A DNA stretch of 64,000 nt, taken from NCBI GenBank assembly GCA_021234155.1, contig JAJEKV010000051.1, positions 4,902,698 to 4,966,697 of the forward strand, given 5' to 3'. The translations under genes were made by a program, and so were the position numbers. Positions 62,995-64,000 of this stretch are shown here, in pieces. Source of the stretch: Isoetes taiwanensis (Eukaryota; Streptophyta; Lycopodiopsida; Isoetales; Isoetaceae). The notes under the pieces were generated by a model that saw only the letters and a list, made by a program, of their open reading frames with translations, had not been told where the DNA came from and did not search any database. Within the stretch, counting starts at the first letter, position 1. Each line of letters begins with the position of its first letter.

Positions 62995-64000
62995 TTTTTT
63001 AGAACATTCTAGAAGGTTTCTGGGATCATCGGAAGGGGAAGGTTTGAGATGTTACCATAACATTTGCAACCTCCATAACGCATTCTATTTTGAGCATTTG
63101 CAAAGTTTGAAAAAACTTTCTGTTATAGTGGCTTTCTATTTTTGAACTAGTGTTTTACCATGAGCACATTCGAACATTCTATTTTTGAACATTTGCAAAG
63201 TTTCAAAAACCTTCTATTTTAGACTGAAACTTTCTATTCTTAGGCGGGGTACTTGCCGCAGGCACACGGAACATTCCACAACATTCTATTTTGAGCATTC
63301 CCAAAGTTTCAAAAAAAAACTTCTATTTTAAACTGAAACTTTCCTGACCTTCTTGACTGAAGTGCCTACTCATGAGCATCCAGAACATTCTAGGACATTC
63401 CAAAGATTCTAGAACACTCTAGAACGTCAAGAGTATCCTCTCTCTAGCTTTTTAGAACATTCAGAAGGTTCTAGGATCATCGGAGAAGAGAGGTTGAGAT
63501 TGCCGCAGGCATTTGCAGCACTCCGCAACGTTCTATTTTGAGCATTTGCAAAGTTTCAAAAACTTATGTAGATTGGAAACTTTCTATTTTAGGCGGGGTA
63601 CTTATCCATTTCCACAACATTACATCAACATCACAACATTCTATAACATTCTATTTTGAGCATTTGCAAAGTTTTTAAAACTTTCTATTCTTAGGCCAGA
63701 AACCTTCTGTTTTAGGCGGGTACACCCATGAGCCTCTAGGCATTCCGAACATTCTATTTTTGAGCATTGCAAAGTTTTAAAAACTTTCTATTTTAGTGAA
63801 ACCTTCTATTTTAGGCGGGGTGCTTACCCATGAGCACAGGACATTCCTGATATTCTGTTTGAGCATTTGCAAAGTTTTAAAACTTCTATTTTTAGACATT
63901 CTAGAAGACTCTAAGTTTAGAAGATTCTAGGACACTCTATAGAAGATTAAGACATTCTAGAAACTAGAGCCATCTAGAACATTCCTAGAACATCCTAGAC
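62995..64000. repeat. Composite array, unit about 100-120 bp
   Basis: Each unit has AACATTCTATTTTGAGCATT-TGCAAAGTTT, AAACTTTCTATTTTAGAC, GGCGGGGTACTTGCC and GAGCAC. GAGCATT(T)GCAAAG recurs at about 63092, 63538, 63657, 63762 and 63861, with variants at 63188 and 63293. A miniature tract junction (CTCTCTCTAGCTTTTTAGAAC) recurs at 63436, and TTCTAGAA words close the window. Confidence 0.85.

Overview
This is a nuclear window from a land plant, probably a large-genome seed-free vascular plant such as a fern; the species is an inference. It is eukaryotic because it carries a 19-exon gene with GT-AG introns, a Ty1/copia element with a tRNA-type primer site, a LINE, a Helitron, long microsatellite tracts and almost no open coding sequence. 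One gene looks intact: a RecQ helicase of the plant RECQL3 type on the minus strand (3369-7019). Its 19 exons join into an uninterrupted frame of 1896 nt only if an 8-nt and a 4-nt microexon are included.

Layout. 1-3063: minus-strand Ty1/copia element, broken, running off the left edge. 3369-7019: RECQL3. 7098-7512: short inverted-repeat element in its 5' flank. 7660-8400: tandem copies of an exon resembling thiamin pyrophosphokinase. 8400-11770: non-coding, with a 70-bp tandem repeat and a possible retroelement remnant. 11771-20378: a reverse-transcriptase element (RT ORFs on the minus strand, 14313-17015) between two direct repeats of 2.2 kb, the arrangement expected of Penelope-like elements. 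20900-26276: decayed plus-strand LINE with an A-tail. 27480-29540: tandem 430-bp repeats, TTCTAGAA-type repeats and a (TA)n tract, then a 202-bp N gap flanked by an inverted repeat. 29800-30190: copia RNase H remnant.

The right half is mostly repeats and gene relics: two arrays built on a TAGTGGTAAAC core in opposite orientations (33.3-34.9 and 38.0-38.9 kb), a Ulp1-protease-like fragment between them, a MULE-like transposase remnant (about 39.4-40.9 kb), an ERdj3B-like DnaJ pseudogene (49.07-49.57 kb), and a decayed minus-strand Helitron Rep/helicase (53.88-57.0 kb). Four polypyrimidine tracts (50.4-51.7, 52.6-52.9, 59.6-61.3, 61.7-63.0 kb) are embedded in a composite repeat made of tRNA-like SINE heads, 10-bp-periodic TTCTAGAANN arrays and a motif of about 100 bp.

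The strongest observations are the RECQL3 microexons, the RT element with long direct repeats, and the 10-bp arrays, whose sequence is a perfect reiterated heat-shock-element consensus. East of about 18 kb, recognisable genes are cut by many 1-3 nt indels. This may be decay, consensus error, or both, and it limits every call there.
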